Part shown: positions 1-8,731 of the stretch, in pieces | Position numbering within the stretch: position 1 is the first letter of the stretch | Layout of the letters: each line of letters begins with the position of its first letter | NCBI GenBank assembly: GCA_964497585.1 | Contig: CAZCDS010000004.1 | Span: forward strand, 124,001-188,000 | Length of the DNA stretch: 64,000 bases | Reading direction: 5' to 3' | Origin: CAZCDS01 sp964497585 | Lineage (GTDB): Bacteria > Desulfobacterota > Desulfomonilia > Desulfomonilales > Desulfomonilaceae | Position numbers and translations under genes: made by a program | Notes under the pieces: model-generated | The model's input: only the letters and a program-made list of their open reading frames with translations | Databases searched by the model: none | Told to the model about the DNA's origin: nothing

Positions 1-267
1 TGAGAGGTAGTACGGAGGGGTTCTGTAAATATAAACGGCCGCCGCGGCAATTCCGAGAAGCGTCACGGCCAGAACCATCAATTTCCGCTTAAATATGCCT
101 CGGAAATGGGTTAGGACGGAGGGGGGGCTCTCGGAAGGAACTCCGTAGGTGCCGCCAACGCCGTTGAGACTCTGTTGGAGTTCCAGCAGCTCGTACGCTT
201 CGCGGGCCGAAGCCCGTGATTTTACCGCAGCCGTTGAGTCTTTCGACTCGCCGTTAGGGGGGGTCAT
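1..267 (-). CDS. Polysaccharide chain-length determinant (Wzz/GumC-type), N-terminal part only
   Basis: Reading the minus strand from an ATG at 265-267 gives 89 codons open to the window edge, so the gene is cut at its 3' end. The product has a polar cytoplasmic N-terminus of about 60 residues, a basic stretch (FKRK) and one hydrophobic segment at residues 63-81, followed by a YRTPPYY motif where the periplasmic domain begins. This is the usual layout of Wzz/Wzc/GumC proteins, which set the length of exported polysaccharide. An AAGGA ribosome site lies about 9 bases before the ATG. A sigma-54-type promoter lies about 140 bases upstream. Whether a tyrosine-kinase domain follows cannot be seen. 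Family assignment rests on topology and context, not on a full domain. Confidence 0.6.
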   Translation of the reverse strand, partial: MTPPNGESKDSTAAVKSRASAREAYELLELQQSLNGVGGTYGVPSESPPSVLTHFRGIFKRKLMVLAVTLLGIAAAAVYIYRTPPYYLS

Positions 268-407
268 TACCGCAAGTCCTTTGGGGCATTAGCAGTAGGT
301 ATATCTCTGGAATTTCCGTGTCCGTATTTATACTACCAAGAAAGCACAAGTTCTTCAAGCAAGTGCGCCAAACAAGTACGTTGCGATTTCATTGGCAATC
401 AGCTTCA

Positions 408-422
408 GCAAGATCTGCGCCA
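408..422 (-). promoter_or_regulatory. Sigma-54 (-24/-12) promoter for the chain-length gene
   Basis: The minus strand reads TGGCGCAGATCTTGC, matching the sigma-54 consensus TGGCAC-N5-TTGC with the invariant GG and GC at the correct 10-base spacing. Transcription would start near 396 and leave a leader of about 130 bases before the ATG at 267. Two GAGCGAT palindromes lie 140-210 bases upstream, the usual place for enhancer-binding protein sites. Confidence 0.6.
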
Positions 423-533
423 CTCCAAAGCACTCGCCAGGAAGTCCGGTCAACTAGCTGTAATATCAAGCAGAATACAGGGAACAGTAGTTTCGGTGGT
501 GAATGATTCAGGAGTGCTCCGGGAGGACCAGAT

Positions 534-547
534 GAGCGATATCGCTC
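534..547. promoter_or_regulatory. Palindromic enhancer-like site 1
   Basis: GAGCGATATCGCTC is a perfect 14-bp palindrome. Its centre is about 144 bases upstream of the predicted sigma-54 start site. A near copy lies at 598-613, so the pair resembles an upstream activating sequence for a bacterial enhancer-binding protein. Which protein binds is not known. Confidence 0.5.
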
Positions 548-597
548 GACATGTTTTTGGAGGTAAGGAAACTGGTGATATATCAACTGGTTGGTTT

Positions 598-613
598 CGA
601 GCGATACCGCTCG
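598..613. promoter_or_regulatory. Palindromic enhancer-like site 2
   Basis: CGAGCGATACCGCTCG is a 16-bp palindrome with one mismatched pair. It matches site 1 in all but one core position. Centre-to-centre spacing to site 1 is about 65 bases, roughly six helical turns, so proteins on both sites would face the same side of the DNA. Confidence 0.5.
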
Positions 614-633
614 GAGAGACTCCTCTGTGCGTG

Positions 634-770
634 TTATCGACTCATGAGGCCCAGCTTCTTCATGTGCCGCGTCAGCGCAAACCGAGAGATGCCAAGGGAG
701 CGCGGCCTGCTCTTTGGTGCCACCAGACTGCGCCAGGGCTTCCTCTATCAAGGAGCGCTCGATTTCTCCT
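634..770 (-). pseudogene. Remnant of a sigma-54 activator: Fis-type helix-turn-helix end
   Basis: The minus strand encodes EIERSLIEEALAQSGGTKEQA and then, after a one-base frame change near 700-705, SLGISRFALTRHMKKLGL followed by MSR and a stop at 634-636. Joined, these match the C-terminal Fis-like DNA-binding helix-turn-helix of NtrC/AtoC-type activators (GGxxxxAAxxLGISRxxLxRxMKKLGL). No ATPase domain is left upstream. That side runs into an IS1380 transposase remnant, which suggests the activator gene was destroyed by insertion and later decay. The remnant sits beside the sigma-54 promoter and palindromes described here. A working activator may be encoded elsewhere. Confidence 0.6.
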
Positions 771-1201
771 CATGAGCGTGTCGTTGGATCTCATGAGAGA
801 ATCTTCCAGGGCCTGCAACCCCACTTCAGTCCCTAAGACCTCATTCTCAAGCCTCGATAGCCTCGACTGACCTCCCCCGGCCTCGTCTCCCTTGCCTATG
901 GCGAACCGAAGGGCAGGATCGATCCGGAGAAAATCCGCATCATTGCAGTCTCATACCCTGCCGCCATCTGGTAGATCCTCTGGCGGGTCATTTGAAGCAG
1001 AGAGTGCTTGCCGTGAACCCAGGACCTGGTGTCCGCCAGTTCAGTCTCCATCGGACCCAAGATGCCGAAACGCTCATCCATCTCCCTCAGCAGGAGAAAA
1101 CCCGTGTCCGAGGTGATCTTGGCTCCTTGAAAATCTATCATGATGGAACTGTCAAATTGTGGGCGAATTGTTTCTTTTGGCTCTTCACCACTCCCGTGCA
1201 T
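771..1201 (-). pseudogene. IS1380-family transposase, 5' remnant
   Basis: From an ATG at 1199-1201 the minus strand reads an IS1380-type N-terminus: GAKITSDTGFLLLREMDERF, a D-x-R segment (ELADTRSWVHGK) and RQRIYQMAAGYE. The frame then breaks near 945-950. Homology continues in the next frame as CNDADFLRIDPALRFAIGKG and SRLSRLENEV. The catalytic DDE region is absent, since an unrelated Fis-type helix-turn-helix remnant begins at about 770. It is therefore a dead, truncated copy. No clear terminal inverted repeat was seen around 1202-1275. Confidence 0.7.
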
Positions 1202-1275
1202 CAGATTACCCTCAACATCACTTGATTTTCACCACCATATCAAATGGTTAAGAGAAAGAACACACTTTTCTTTGT

Positions 1276-1959
1276 CTAGCCGCGGAATAATCCAGGTTCA
1301 TATCTTTCGCCCTTTCGTGCCACAACGAAGAGCCCTCTCTTCATAGGCAGGATGTGTACCGAAGGAAATTGTGCTTGATGGTACAGGTTCAGAAGTTGTT
1401 CCGTACGGTAATCATGTATCTCGCAGCCCTTGATCCGGTTGTAGCGAATTGCGCGCTGCAACTTCCACAAGCCCCGATTGCTCGGAAAGGAAGCGAGGAA
1501 GACCCGAGCCGTCACCTTCGCGATTTTCCGGAGAAATGCGTCCGGCCGCCCAACATAATCGAAAAGCCCGACCGCCACCACGATCTCGAATCGCTCCTCC
1601 AACTCTAGGTCCATGAAGTCCGCACGCACGAATTTACACGATTGTGCGAGCCCTGATTCACGGGCTGCCGCTTCCGACGCCGCGACCATCCCCGGAGCGA
1701 AATCGACTCCAACCACTCGGGAAGCCCCTTTTCTGGCAAATTCCAGGCTGTATTCCCCGGTCCCGCACCCGATGTCCAGGACCGTCGCCCCCTGTATGGG
1801 ACCACAGTGTTCAAAGGTCAGTTCGTACCGCTCATAGATCGCCCTGCGCAGCAGCCGGTTCAGCCTATGCACCACCGGCCGCTCCTGGGAATAGCGTGTA
1901 CGCCATTTCCCCGGAATACGATCGAAGTACCCTCTGGTCCCCTCACCTGGCAAGCGCAT
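1276..1959 (-). CDS. SAM-dependent class I methyltransferase
   Basis: A 227-residue protein with the SAM-binding motif VLDIGCGTG at residues 60-68, an acidic second strand (VVGVDF) and a motif like VRADFMDLEL. This is a Rossmann-fold methyltransferase. A GTG start exists at 1998, but the ATG at 1957-1959 has a good ribosome site (GGGAGG, 9 bases upstream) and is preferred. That start overlaps the 3' end of the deacetylase gene by 17 bases, so the two are probably translated together. As the last gene of the 8627-1276 operon it may methylate a sugar or glycan intermediate. The substrate cannot be read from the sequence. Confidence 0.8.
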   Translation of the reverse strand: MRLPGEGTRGYFDRIPGKWRTRYSQERPVVHRLNRLLRRAIYERYELTFEHCGPIQGATVLDIGCGTGEYSLEFARKGASRVVGVDFAPGMVAASEAAARESGLAQSCKFVRADFMDLELEERFEIVVAVGLFDYVGRPDAFLRKIAKVTARVFLASFPSNRGLWKLQRAIRYNRIKGCEIHDYRTEQLLNLYHQAQFPSVHILPMKRGLFVVARKGERYEPGLFRG

Positions 1960-2836
1960 CTCCGAGAACCTCCCGTACGGACGAAAATGGGAATTCACCG
2001 AGGAGCCGGGTCAGCTTTGGAGTTACGGTACGCCTGAAGAGATTGAATCTGAACTCGGTTCCGGCCGCAGAGAACCGACCTATGGGACCCGGAAAACACC
2101 CGCAGGTCAACCGATCGGGGCCGAACTCATAGGGATGACAGTAGAGCACGAACGGTCGAGCCGATCGATTGACCGACCGCACAGCTCTACGAATCAAACC
2201 GTACGGCATGAGCCGAAAATAGCCGCCGCCGGCCACCGGAAGGCTTCGGCCGAGCACACGCACCGTCGACGCGGGCACTTCCAGAAGAGAATGCCCGTCC
2301 GAACCGATGCGAGCCACATTAGGAGGAAAACCAGACATTGCGTGCCGCGGACCGGAACGGGGAAATATGCTGCTGTCGTACCTGAACCCGTTTTCCCTGA
2401 GGATGTCGAGCGCCCAGGCGGTTTCCGGCACGATGCTGAACTCAGGCGCGCGAAAGCCGATGACCGGCTTTCCCAGGATATCGGTCAGCAGATCCCTTAC
2501 CTGTCGAACCTCTTTCCTGAAGTCCTCTTGAGTCATCCGTGTCAGCGGTATATGACTGTACCCGTGTGCCGCGACTTCGTGGCCGTCCCCGTCGATCTCA
2601 CGGACCAGCTCGGGAAACGCTTCCGCGACGGTCCCTACGAGAAAGAACGTGGCTTTCACGCCCCTCTCCCGCAAGAGCGCAAGGAGCGCCCGGGTCCTTT
2701 GCAGCGTGCTCCGGGAGGGCGCGATCAATTCGCCGGTGAGTTTGCGGCAGATGATCTGATCCCAGCACTCCACGTCAACGGTCAACATGTTGACGCGTGG
2801 ATGGATCGGGATGTCAGTAACGTGTAACGCGCTCAT
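1943..2836 (-). CDS. Polysaccharide deacetylase, EPS/PEP-CTERM type (DUF3473)
   Basis: A NodB-fold deacetylase of about 297 residues. The first motif is VDVECWD (residues 20-26), the H-x3-H zinc motif is HGYSH (91-95), the third motif is FRAPEFS (about 128-134), and HPYEF lies near 234. The VDVE form of motif 1, together with GGGYFRLMPY and HPYEF, is typical of the subfamily found in exosortase-linked exopolysaccharide loci. Such enzymes remove N- or O-acetyl groups from a cell-surface polymer. The listed TTG at 2851 is less likely than the ATG at 2834-2836. It lies 78 bases after the upstream GT4 gene, in the same operon. No exosortase is visible in the window. Confidence 0.88.
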   Translation of the reverse strand: MSALHVTDIPIHPRVNMLTVDVECWDQIICRKLTGELIAPSRSTLQRTRALLALLRERGVKATFFLVGTVAEAFPELVREIDGDGHEVAAHGYSHIPLTRMTQEDFRKEVRQVRDLLTDILGKPVIGFRAPEFSIVPETAWALDILRENGFRYDSSIFPRSGPRHAMSGFPPNVARIGSDGHSLLEVPASTVRVLGRSLPVAGGGYFRLMPYGLIRRAVRSVNRSARPFVLYCHPYEFGPDRLTCGCFPGPIGRFSAAGTEFRFNLFRRTVTPKLTRLLGEFPFSSVREVLGDALAR

Positions 2837-2914
2837 CACACTGGCCGGCAAGCGTACGCCCTACCGAGACATGAGAAGACGTAAGAGTGCAGCAGGGACA
2901 CAATAGATACTGCT

Positions 2915-4135
2915 CTAGGAAACGTCTCTGTTCGGTTCGGGCAGTCTCAGTCCTCTTTCCGACAGAAGGTACTCATACTCTCGATACACCGATTCCCATA
3001 CATGTTCCGGGAGGTAGTCCCGAAGGGCGCGCTCCCTTCCTGCCCGCCCATGTTGTGCACCAAGCGCGGGATGGTCGAGGTATGTGCCGATTGCCCGAGC
3101 GAGTGCCTCCGCGTCTCGTGGAGGCACGAGCGTACCGGTCACTCCATCCACCACCGCGTCCTCGCAACCGGTTACCGTGGTGGCGACCACCGGAACGGAC
3201 ATCGCGGCCGCTTCGAGCGGGACGTTCGGAAAGCCTTCCGAGTAGGACGGCAGCACAACCACGTCGCTGATCGCGTACAGCAAGGGCATCTCATCATTGG
3301 GCACAAATTCGGTCATGGTCAGCCGAGCATCATTCCGGAGGCCGGTGAGGACCTCATTGGGAACGGGATCTTGAAGCTCCACCGGTCCCGCGATGAAAAG
3401 ATGTGCGTTTTCATATCTGTTCCTGAGTGACTTCCACGCCTGGGCCAGCTCCGCGACCCCCTTGCCTGCTACCACCCTACCGACAAAACCGATCACGGGT
3501 CGGTCATCCGGGATACCGTGACTACTGCGAAAACGAGCCGCGGCTGCGGGATCGACACGAGCCGGATTGAATCTCTGCGAAGCGTCGACCCCGTTGCTGC
3601 TCCCCTTTGCCGGAACGACGAGCTTCTCTCGGGGACACAACCCCTCACCAACCATAAAGTCCCGGACAGAATCGCTTACCGCGAGCACGCGATCGGCCAG
3701 ACGGCAGCTCGTCCGTTCGATGATGCGGAGGATCTGCTTCGCGGGCCCGTCCCGGCGATCCACCATGAGCCCCCGGAGGGAGTACACCGTGATGGGAACC
3801 CGAGCCAGACGCGCCGCGAAGATGGCGAGCGGTCCGGCCTTTCCCGTGGAAGCGTTGACAATGGTCGGTCTTATGCTCGAAAAGAGGCGAAAGAGTCTCA
3901 TGAGCGCGACAAAATCGGACAGTGGAGACATGCCTCGGGCCATGGGGATCGGATAGACCGGGATGGCGTCTCTCGCCGCGACTCGGTCCAGGCCCGGACC
4001 CGGCGACGATACCGCGATGACCTCCATGCCCCTGTCTTTCATGTACCCGATTTGGCCGCGCAGGAGGAACTCCAGGGTCATGGGAACTGTGACCACATGA
4101 ACAAGTCTCACGCGAGGGCGATGAGTGCGTCTCAT
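2915..4135 (-). CDS. Glycosyltransferase family 4 (GT-B fold)
   Basis: About 406 residues with a GT-B layout: an N-terminal acceptor domain (VRLVHVVTVPMTLEFLLRG), an STGKAG loop, a linker, then a donor domain with IGFVGRVVAGKGV and SEGFPNVPLEAA, which carries the E-x7-E signature of GT4 enzymes. These transfer a sugar from a nucleotide donor to a lipid-linked acceptor on the cytoplasmic face of the inner membrane. A GTG at 4147 is an alternative start four codons upstream. It is the fourth gene of the CapA-CapK-GT-C-GT4-deacetylase-methyltransferase operon. Donor and acceptor sugars are not predictable. Confidence 0.88.
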   Translation of the reverse strand: MRRTHRPRVRLVHVVTVPMTLEFLLRGQIGYMKDRGMEVIAVSSPGPGLDRVAARDAIPVYPIPMARGMSPLSDFVALMRLFRLFSSIRPTIVNASTGKAGPLAIFAARLARVPITVYSLRGLMVDRRDGPAKQILRIIERTSCRLADRVLAVSDSVRDFMVGEGLCPREKLVVPAKGSSNGVDASQRFNPARVDPAAAARFRSSHGIPDDRPVIGFVGRVVAGKGVAELAQAWKSLRNRYENAHLFIAGPVELQDPVPNEVLTGLRNDARLTMTEFVPNDEMPLLYAISDVVVLPSYSEGFPNVPLEAAAMSVPVVATTVTGCEDAVVDGVTGTLVPPRDAEALARAIGTYLDHPALGAQHGRAGRERALRDYLPEHVWESVYREYEYLLSERGLRLPEPNRDVS

Positions 4136-4177
4136 CCCTGTCAACACTCCGAAGTCGATGAGCTTGGACGGAGAAGG

Positions 4178-6019
4178 TCAGGACGGAAAGCCGAGCAGGC
4201 CATGCATGGATTGAGGATTTCCCTCACGGCCCGTACCGGCCTGCTTGTGCCCGGCATCGGATGGGACCTGGGGATGGTGCTCGGGATGGAGCACATAGAC
4301 GGCCCCTCCGTGTCCCACGTATCGGTTGAATGGAAAACGTTTGACTGTACGATACCCGCGAATCGGTCCAAGAGCCAGAAGGTATTCCTCGCGTTTTACC
4401 CACCACCAGCTCAGCCCCGGCTTGCGATGAAAATCTCTCCGATAGCAGTGGTAGCCGTTGAATTCAAACCCTCCGTCGATGTTGCACGGATTGACTTTGA
4501 GATCGTTGACTAGGAAATCCTGAGCCTTGGTCTGTGCACGCTTCAGTTCCATGAAGTCGTGGAGTGCCGCTACAGACCACACACCCAGTACCACTAGCGG
4601 TACAAGACAGAGCAGCAGTCTTGCAGGACGTACCGGCAGGTTTATCGAATATTCCGCCGTGGCGAAGAACCAGACCACGAGCAGAATGCACGCGGGGATG
4701 ATGTATCGATCAAAGAATCCCGTAAGGGATATTGCACAAACGTACAGCACCAAAGCAATGAGCGATACGGACGAAATGAAGCCCGCGCTACTGATGCCAG
4801 GGTTCCGCAGATGGCAGTACAGTCCTTTGAGGAATTGCACACCGAGATGCGCCGTCACACCCGCACAGAGAACCGCCCAGTAGAGAAGGAGATAGTAAAT
4901 GGACTTCGGGATGGATACCATTCTCGGTATCTTGAGAAGATTTACATCCTTGAGAAGAATCGGCCCTATACCGAGATCGAAGAGGACGTTGCCGGGGAAC
5001 CGGACAGGCAAGTCGGCAACACCGGTGAGGATCGCAACTTCAGCCACTGCAAACAATACCGTGGCTCCGACGAAATAGGCCTTGAAGTCCCATGAGCGCA
5101 TACAATCAGGCAAAGCAAGCGCCAACACCGGCGAGGAAAGCAGACAGATATACAGTACTAGTTCGCCTATTCTCTTTATCAGAAGAATAACATAGTGTGT
5201 CGCACCCAACTCCATCGGGGTCCGCCAGATGTGTTGGACCACATCGTGTTCCAACAAGGGTGTGCTGCCTGCCAAATACAGGAAAATTTCGTACGATACC
5301 CAGGGCAGGAAGACCACTCCCACAGCGATCACGAAGACGGCTCCTCGATTCACGAGCCACCTTTTCGGATGAAGGAGGGTTGCAGCTACAAAGGCCACCG
5401 GTATTACTACCCCCAGTTGTCGGGTCAGGATCGAAGCCAACGCGAAGACCATTCCAACTGAGACAAGACGAAGGCTTGTGCGGGCGACACCGATGTGCAG
5501 CCAAAACAAGGAAAAGATCATGAACGCCGCAAACGTCACGTCGGTCATAAAGGTGAAAGACTGTGAGAGAAAGAGAGGATTACCCACTACCGTGAGCGAA
5601 CCTAAGAGCGCGAGCCCGTAAGATGTCGTCAGTAATCTCAACTGGAGAAGGAGAGCCAGTGACGCGGCTACGGCAAGACAAAGGACCGAGATCCGGTAGT
5701 TCGTCAGAGAATCGCCGAATATCTTGACAAAGGCCCCACCCCAGAGCACGTGGACGATCGCTGACGGTCCTCCTTTTCCCCAGCCTGTGGCTGTCATTTC
5801 GCCTCTTTGGTCAAGAGCTTTCCATGTCTTCACAAACGACCAATCGTCATTGATCGAGAACTCACCGCACGGGTTGACGATTCCGATGATGAGCGCCCAG
5901 CTCATACCGAGCACAATAATCGACGCGACAAGACCAGGACGAATCCAAGCGCCTGGCGATGTCCCCGGTGAGCCGTCGCGGGGACGGGCTCGCGTACCGT
6001 TGAGTTGCTTTTCCATCAT
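4178..6019 (-). CDS. Polytopic GT-C/ArnT-like membrane glycosyltransferase
   Basis: A 613-residue protein with roughly a dozen hydrophobic segments. It has one at about residues 28-50, then a first periplasmic loop carrying SINDDWSF. The paired acidic residues (DD) in that loop are the hallmark of GT39/ArnT/PMT-type lipid-dependent glycosyltransferases. The C-terminus is a soluble tail of about 130 residues. Such proteins use polyprenyl-phosphate sugars as donors in the periplasm. The ATG has a GAGAG ribosome site. It sits 65 bases after the CapK-like gene, so co-transcription is likely. The acceptor is unknown, and it could also act as a polymerase-like protein. Confidence 0.75.
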   Translation of the reverse strand: MMEKQLNGTRARPRDGSPGTSPGAWIRPGLVASIIVLGMSWALIIGIVNPCGEFSINDDWSFVKTWKALDQRGEMTATGWGKGGPSAIVHVLWGGAFVKIFGDSLTNYRISVLCLAVAASLALLLQLRLLTTSYGLALLGSLTVVGNPLFLSQSFTFMTDVTFAAFMIFSLFWLHIGVARTSLRLVSVGMVFALASILTRQLGVVIPVAFVAATLLHPKRWLVNRGAVFVIAVGVVFLPWVSYEIFLYLAGSTPLLEHDVVQHIWRTPMELGATHYVILLIKRIGELVLYICLLSSPVLALALPDCMRSWDFKAYFVGATVLFAVAEVAILTGVADLPVRFPGNVLFDLGIGPILLKDVNLLKIPRMVSIPKSIYYLLLYWAVLCAGVTAHLGVQFLKGLYCHLRNPGISSAGFISSVSLIALVLYVCAISLTGFFDRYIIPACILLVVWFFATAEYSINLPVRPARLLLCLVPLVVLGVWSVAALHDFMELKRAQTKAQDFLVNDLKVNPCNIDGGFEFNGYHCYRRDFHRKPGLSWWWVKREEYLLALGPIRGYRTVKRFPFNRYVGHGGAVYVLHPEHHPQVPSDAGHKQAGTGREGNPQSMHGLLGFPS

Positions 6020-6084
6020 GCGATCTCTCGGTAATCCGCGCCCAATTCATCTCCGGGAAGCCGTCCCCAAGTGAGCAATAGATC

Positions 6085-7500
6085 TCACATCGACGGATAT
6101 CGGTCTCGGCAAAGGGTTTTTACGGAGCGGAATTTGCCGTTGGGACCCCGAGGAATCTCCACGACCTTCTCGACGGATATTTCCACGGTCTCGCCCACTT
6201 TCCCCCGCAGACTTGCCACAAGAGCTGCCTGAGCAGATTCGTCGTACGCGGGGGCAGGGACGAGCTTGACAATGAGCCTTGAGAGAGATTCCTGTACGAT
6301 TTGCGCCTCGTAGATCCCAGCGAGCCCCTTGAAGATCGGATCGAATCGCCCGATGTACCCTCGGCCGGGGATGTAGAGCGTATCGTCGACCCGGCCCGTA
6401 AGATCGGTAACAATCGGCATTTTACGGCCGCAGGGGCACTCCTCTGAAGATCCCGCGATTACCGTGTCTCCGATTCGGTAGCGTACGAATACCTGCTCCC
6501 GGTTGCAGAATGACGTCGCCACGATTTCAGCCTCTTCGCCCGGTCCCGCTAGTTTCCCCTCCGAATTGAGCAGCTCGCAGATTCCGAACTCGGGGTTGAC
6601 GTGGAGTGACCCCTGCTCGCAATTGCAAATGAACGCTCCCGTATCGCTGGAAGCATATTGGTTGAAGACCGTGCAGCCGAAGGCCCGCTCAATAGCCCTC
6701 CTGTCCTCGGGGAGGAGAGTCTCTGCGCTCGTTATGACCGCCTGGGGTACAGGCAACTCCAGGCCCATGGCCTCCGAGACCCTCGCCACGATGGCGAGCG
6801 CGGAAGGATAGCCGTCGATCAGTTCCGGCCCGAAACGGCGCATGGCCTCAACGTACGACGGAATACTCTCCTGCGACAGATGAGTGGTCGACATGAGCAG
6901 GGTGTTTCCGGGAATGTTGGTCCGCCAGTACGTGCCGCTGGGAGTGATCTTTTTGTCAGGGACGATTTCGCGGCCCGTGAACTGCACTCTTCTCGGCAGA
7001 CTGGGATCGCTGAGCCCCGCCCACGTGCGCAAACGAAACACGAAGCTCCAAATACGGGTGAAACTCCTCCTTGAACTGTACAGATCGAGGGGTGCACCGG
7101 TTGTGCCGCTCGTGAAGAACCGGTTCCAGGCTCTCCGCGGGCGGCCACCGGAGAGAAATTCCCACGGCTGCTCCCGGATGGTCTGCTTTTCGAGCATCGG
7201 GATCCCGGTCAGGTCTTCCGATGATTCAATTTTTTCCGGAGCGATTCCTTCCCTCCTGAAAAGATCTGCGTAGTATGGGACGTTTTCTGCCACGTGCTTC
7301 ATCAATTCACGCAGCTTCTCTCCTTGGTATGTGCGAAAACGGTCCAGGTCCCACCACTGGCTCTCCAACAAATCCGAGAGGAGTCGACTGCCCAGGCGGA
7401 CGTCCCAACGCCGGTAGTGGTTGACGAATCCCTGATAGGAAATCATGAGATTCTGTAACCACGTCGGCGACCGGTCGTAGATCTTCTTGGCTTGCCCCAT
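6085..7500 (-). CDS. CapK/PaaK-like adenylate-forming enzyme
   Basis: A 471-residue member of the phenylacetate-CoA ligase/CapK family. The ATP-binding loop reads FTSGTTGAPLDLY, followed by LIDGYPSAL, SAETLLPEDR and a late YRIGDTVI segment, with two cysteine pairs (FICNCEQG and SSEECPCGRKM). CapK relatives are common in capsule and O-antigen loci and are thought to activate a carboxylate for attachment to a glycan, though few have been tested. The ATG at 7498-7500 follows the CapA-like stop (7503) almost directly, so coupling is probable. The substrate is unknown. Confidence 0.85.
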   Translation of the reverse strand: MGQAKKIYDRSPTWLQNLMISYQGFVNHYRRWDVRLGSRLLSDLLESQWWDLDRFRTYQGEKLRELMKHVAENVPYYADLFRREGIAPEKIESSEDLTGIPMLEKQTIREQPWEFLSGGRPRRAWNRFFTSGTTGAPLDLYSSRRSFTRIWSFVFRLRTWAGLSDPSLPRRVQFTGREIVPDKKITPSGTYWRTNIPGNTLLMSTTHLSQESIPSYVEAMRRFGPELIDGYPSALAIVARVSEAMGLELPVPQAVITSAETLLPEDRRAIERAFGCTVFNQYASSDTGAFICNCEQGSLHVNPEFGICELLNSEGKLAGPGEEAEIVATSFCNREQVFVRYRIGDTVIAGSSEECPCGRKMPIVTDLTGRVDDTLYIPGRGYIGRFDPIFKGLAGIYEAQIVQESLSRLIVKLVPAPAYDESAQAALVASLRGKVGETVEISVEKVVEIPRGPNGKFRSVKTLCRDRYPSM

Positions 7501-7502
7501 GT

Positions 7503-8627
7503 TCAGCTTGTCTTGCGGGTTGTCTCGGATGCAAAGAGCTTCCTCAGTAGTTTTTTGAGGAGGTTCCCATACTCGCTGAAATGTCTCTTTTCGAGCGCGG
7601 CGAACATGCTCAACGGATTCCTGTGACGTCGAATGAAGTGCACGGGACGGGTAACCGCGAGATCCGCGGCCAGCGCCCGGTACCAGTAACGCGCGTACCT
7701 CTTTTCGTCAGGCACGGCGATTTTTCTATTGTGCGTTCGGTACATCCGGTTTCCTCTCCCTTTTCGGTCGAGTTCCAGTCTGCCCTTCCTGAACAAGAGA
7801 TGTTGGATCCGTAGATCACTGAGCCGACCGTCGCTCAAGTCACAGGTAACCGCGACGGTCGGCTCAGTGAATCTCGGCCAGGGATAGATGTTCCCCGCGA
7901 TGAGATTGCTCAAGCCGTAGAATATGCAGCCCCGGCCAAAACGTTCGTACCCTTGAAGACGATGGGGATGATAACAAGCAACTACAACGGCTCCCTCTTG
8001 GATGAGTCTGCGGGAAAGCCTCCTATGCTCGGGTGAAGGAAGCGAGAGAAAATCCATTCCGCAATGAAGATGCACGAGTACCATCCGCTTTTCACTGGCC
8101 CATTTCCGCACATCGCGGATCACTCGATCCGGCTCGAGGCGATTGAGGTGCATCGACCGCTGAAGAGGAACGCGCGGATGGGTGTCGTCACCAACATAGG
8201 CGAGAATGGTAACAGGAACCTCTTTCACGTCAATGTGCAGTGGATCCGCGGCCTCCCCGTCGGACTGCCCCGCGCCGACCGCGCGTATGCCGGACGTTGT
8301 GAGGAACGAGATCGTCCGAGCGTATCCCGATTCGAGGGAATCGAAGATATGGTTGTTCGCAACGATGGCCACATCCAGGCCAAGGCCGACAGCCTTTGAA
8401 GCGGTCTCACGATCCGTGTGAAGAGCGATTTTCTTAAGCGGATTGAGTCCTTCATCACCAAGCAGGGGGGCTTCCCAATTGGCGATGCGCAGGTCGGCCG
8501 GCTCGAGGTTCGAGCGGAGGAACTCTCTATTCTCTTCCAGAAGATGGTGGTAGGCACGATCGAGGAACTGCGCAGTGAGAGCAATGTCACCCAACCACTG
8601 GACGCTAATGGATTTCGCTGAGGCCAT
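7503..8627 (-). CDS. CapA/PgsA-like metallophosphatase-fold protein
   Basis: A 374-residue protein with the CapA-family order of motifs: WLGDIAL near residue 10, IANWEAPL at about 48, VAIVANNHIFD near 85, VHLHCGMDF near 180, and CYHPHRLQGYERFGRG with FYGLSNLI near 215-235. These are the metal-binding residues of the calcineurin-like fold. CapA is needed for poly-gamma-glutamate capsule in Bacillus, and relatives are common in polysaccharide loci with unclear roles. No signal peptide is evident, unlike B. subtilis PgsA. It is the first gene of a six-gene operon, with 254 bases of non-coding DNA upstream. Confidence 0.82.
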   Translation of the reverse strand: MASAKSISVQWLGDIALTAQFLDRAYHHLLEENREFLRSNLEPADLRIANWEAPLLGDEGLNPLKKIALHTDRETASKAVGLGLDVAIVANNHIFDSLESGYARTISFLTTSGIRAVGAGQSDGEAADPLHIDVKEVPVTILAYVGDDTHPRVPLQRSMHLNRLEPDRVIRDVRKWASEKRMVLVHLHCGMDFLSLPSPEHRRLSRRLIQEGAVVVACYHPHRLQGYERFGRGCIFYGLSNLIAGNIYPWPRFTEPTVAVTCDLSDGRLSDLRIQHLLFRKGRLELDRKGRGNRMYRTHNRKIAVPDEKRYARYWYRALAADLAVTRPVHFIRRHRNPLSMFAALEKRHFSEYGNLLKKLLRKLFASETTRKTS

Positions 8628-8731
8628 TTTTCACGTGTGTCGGAAAAGTCCCGGATGGGCCGCCGTCGCGAAGGAAGTCTCCAGATTATACGTCCTAACA
8701 GTATCCGACCACGGCGCACAGCCCTTTGCAG

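Noticed and set aside
389..751. A 120-residue minus-strand frame
   Set aside because: Only its start region (EEALAQSGGTKEQAA) is homologous to anything. The rest is a shifted frame of the helix-turn-helix remnant.
2135..2827. 230-residue plus-strand frame
   Set aside because: Antisense shadow of the polysaccharide deacetylase, with no motif of its own.
3518..4513. 331-residue plus-strand frame
   Set aside because: Antisense to the GT4 and GT-C genes, both of which have clear family motifs.
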